Source: Methylotenera sp. (GTDB lineage: Bacteria; Pseudomonadota; Gammaproteobacteria; Burkholderiales; Methylophilaceae). Taken from it: 58,868 nucleotides of DNA. How positions within the stretch are numbered: the first letter of the stretch is position 1; each line of letters opens with the position of its first letter. The translations under genes and the position numbers were made by a program. Location: NCBI RefSeq assembly GCF_030653755.1, contig NZ_JAURYU010000054.1, positions 1 through 58,868 of the forward strand, read 5' to 3'. Below the pieces are notes generated by a model. That model was not told where the DNA came from. It saw only the letters and a list, made by a program, of their open reading frames with translations, and ran no database searches. Positions 58,201 to 58,868 of the stretch are shown in pieces.

Positions 58201-58317
58201 ATTCAACGTCCTTTGGCTATTGTAGTCATTGGCGGGTTAATCAGCTCTACATTGCTTACACTAGTCGTGGTGCCAACCTTATACCGCAGGTTTGAAGAAT
58301 CAAGAATCGAAGCATAA
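55216..58317 (+). CDS. Heavy-metal RND efflux pump, CzcA/CusA family (operon 2)
   Basis: 1033 residues, full RND architecture. It starts IESLIRGALKQRLIVMVFAV, with DAFPDVTNVQVQIAT, the relay helix AIGLMVDGSVVVVENAFHH and the late ATGPGSEIQRPLAIVVIGG block. The GLMVDGSVVVVEN variant differs from the pump of operon 1 (MLVDAAVVVVEN), so the two may handle different metals. The substrate cannot be fixed by eye. It is followed 40 bp later by a PII-like gene. Confidence 0.92.
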   Translation: MIESLIRGALKQRLIVMVFAVAMMIAGIFALQRLSVDAFPDVTNVQVQIATQATGKSPEEVERFITVPLEISMTGLPGLIEMRSLNRNGLSLITLVFTEKTDVYFARQLVMERLMEVMEKMPEGVMPILGPVATGLGEVYQYTLDKPSDGEKELTVEDLTERRAIQDWVVRPLLRGIPGVAEINSQGGYVKQYQAQVNPDRMNHYGLKLQDIYTAFAKNNANSGGGVLPQFAEQYLIRGVGLIENLDDIRNIVLKEQNGVPVFMRDVAEVKLGHEVRVGAVMKNGYTESVGGIVIMMRAGNAKEVVSRVKDRVKEINDKGMLPNGLQIVPYYDRSELVDAALFTVTKVLIEGIILVVFILFLFLGDVRSSIIVVATLILTPLITFMAMNYYGISANLMSLGGLAIAIGLMVDGSVVVVENAFHHLGHRQNESKVRVVLEAASEVATPVLFGVGIIILVFLPLMTLEGMEGKMFAPLAMTIAIALFVSLVISLTLSPVLCSYILKGGSGEDTKLIQSIKNPYLKLLNWALTNDKKTIATASSVFIISLLVLPLLGTSFIPEMKEGSIVPGINRVPNISLEESIKMENEAMRLIMEKVPGVKSAMSGIGRGESPADPQAQNESTPIVSLKPRDEWPEGWTQDDIADKMTEVLSAGLPGVQIVMAQPISDRVDELLTGVRSDVAVKVFGDDMAKLKSKADEIARIASTVPGAVDLRVEKVSGQQYLNITINRQAIARQGINASDIHDIIETAIGGKVATEIYEGERRFSGAVRFPESFRDNTEAIGNILVTSPNGSRVALRDLANIEIKDGPAQISRELGKRRIVVAINVRDRDLGGFVAELQQTLDKQLKLPDGYYLEYGGQFQNMERALNHLMIIVPVTIAAIFFLLFLLFNSVRYATMIIMILPFASIGGIFALLVTGEYLSVPASVGFIALWGIAVLNGVVLVSYIRSLRDEGRGQIEAIVEGCQQRFRPVMMTATVAMLALVPFLFATGPGSEIQRPLAIVVIGGLISSTLLTLVVVPTLYRRFEESRIEA

Positions 58318-58357
58318 TGCACAAGATAATCATGCAAAAGATAAAGGAGTTTCTGTT

Positions 58358-58693
58358 ATGAAAGAAATTAAAGCGGTTATACAACCGCATCGCTTGCCAA
58401 AAATTCGTTCAGCCCTGCGCAATATTAAGGCTTTTCCGGGAATGACCATTAGCAAAGTGGAGGGATGTGGCCACCATGTGGCTAAACCAGCACAAGGCAT
58501 CAGAGAAGAACTCACTGATTACAGCCCTAAAATTCATATTGAGATGATTGTTCCGGATGAATTACTCGAAGGCGTCTTACAGATTATTGTAGAAGTAGGC
58601 CATACTGGGCAAATCGGGGATGGCATCGTATGGGTGACTCCTGTAGAACGCTTTATCAGGCTATCTGAGCAAATAAAAGTAGTTGAATGTTAA
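58358..58693 (+). CDS. PII-like protein of the RND-associated (PII-NG) type
   Basis: 111 residues from ATG 58358, preceded by AAAGGAG; an in-frame ATG at 58292 lies in the pump end and is unlikely. The fold is PII/GlnB-like (MKEIKAVIQPHRLPKIRSAL, VGHTGQIGDGIVWVTPVERF). The T-loop is short and lacks the uridylylated Tyr of GlnB, and it ends in Cys (VVEC). PII-like proteins beside heavy-metal RND pumps form a described subgroup of unknown function. It could sense metal or nucleotide and tune the pump. Confidence 0.85.
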   Translation: MKEIKAVIQPHRLPKIRSALRNIKAFPGMTISKVEGCGHHVAKPAQGIREELTDYSPKIHIEMIVPDELLEGVLQIIVEVGHTGQIGDGIVWVTPVERFIRLSEQIKVVEC

Positions 58694-58868
58694 GTGACTA
58701 GATTAAATGTGTAGCGCTAAAAATTTTCAAGGGTCTTAGGAAGCAAAGCACTAATTAAAGTGTGATAACTTCCTGAAATGGTTAATAAAAATAGATACTA
58801 CAGCCGTTCTAAAATCACAGAGGCTAAATTCAGGCAGCTTGTGCGCTGTTTTGCCCTGGATTTTACTG

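Noticed and set aside
58694-58868. Possible hairpin AGGAAG...CTTCCT (about 58738-58776) as terminator of RND operon 2
   Set aside because: The arms are interrupted and no T tract follows, so the call is not supportable; no gene is visible in this tail.

Overview
The window looks like chromosome of a betaproteobacterial methylotroph of the family Methylophilaceae, most likely Methylotenera or a close relative. The main reasons are a lanthanide-type methanol dehydrogenase (XoxF), a formamidase/short-chain-amide locus of the type described in Methylophilus methylotrophus, the AT-leaning base composition and the overall gene content. The genus is inferred from gene content; no database comparison was possible. 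No prophage, transposon or CRISPR array is visible.

Layout. Positions 1-2034 hold the end of a PAS-GGDEF protein, a tRNA-Val/tRNA-Asp pair with promoter and terminator, a YdcH-like protein and a small b561-like membrane protein. Positions 2027-22483 form a nitrogen-acquisition region. A LuxR-type response regulator and a giant NCS1-permease/histidine-kinase fusion are divergent from a TonB-dependent receptor. Facing them is a long co-oriented series running from a porin through formamidase, FmdB, the urea ABC transporter UrtABCDE and the complete urease set (UreDABCEFG) to the nickel permease HupE/UreJ. The economical reading is that amides and urea enter through the porin and the ABC transporter, are hydrolysed to ammonia by formamidase and urease, and that the TonB receptor plus HupE supply nickel. 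The permease-kinase and its regulator may sense a nitrogen compound.

Positions 22.7-31.2 kb carry two small exported proteins and a multi-PAS hybrid kinase preceded by an HD-GYP response regulator. The kinase's C-terminal Hpt domain has been cut off by a frameshift inside a striking 61-nt inverted repeat. Positions 31.4-37.6 kb hold a heavy-metal RND efflux operon (outer-membrane factor, adaptor, pump, DUF3240). Next come a second-type IF-1 gene divergent from cspA and a soluble GGDEF protein.

Positions 40.8-45.2 kb hold xoxF with a small cytochrome c. They are divergent from a GAF/AAA+/Fis sigma-54 activator; the intergenic region contains a near-consensus sigma-54 promoter and a 30-bp near-perfect palindrome. 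Positions 45.3-51.9 kb hold a two-subunit molybdenum hydroxylase with its cofactor and chaperone genes, a LysR regulator with a perfect 29-bp palindrome at its start, and an SDR oxidoreductase. Positions 52.3-58.7 kb hold a second heavy-metal RND operon that ends in a PII-like gene.

The strongest leads are the palindrome-associated frameshift in the hybrid kinase, the sigma-54 control region of xoxF, the permease-kinase fusion beside the urea/amide operon, the TonB receptor that has no ATG/GTG/TTG start ahead of its signal peptide, and the pairing of each RND pump with a small PII-like or ferredoxin-fold protein.
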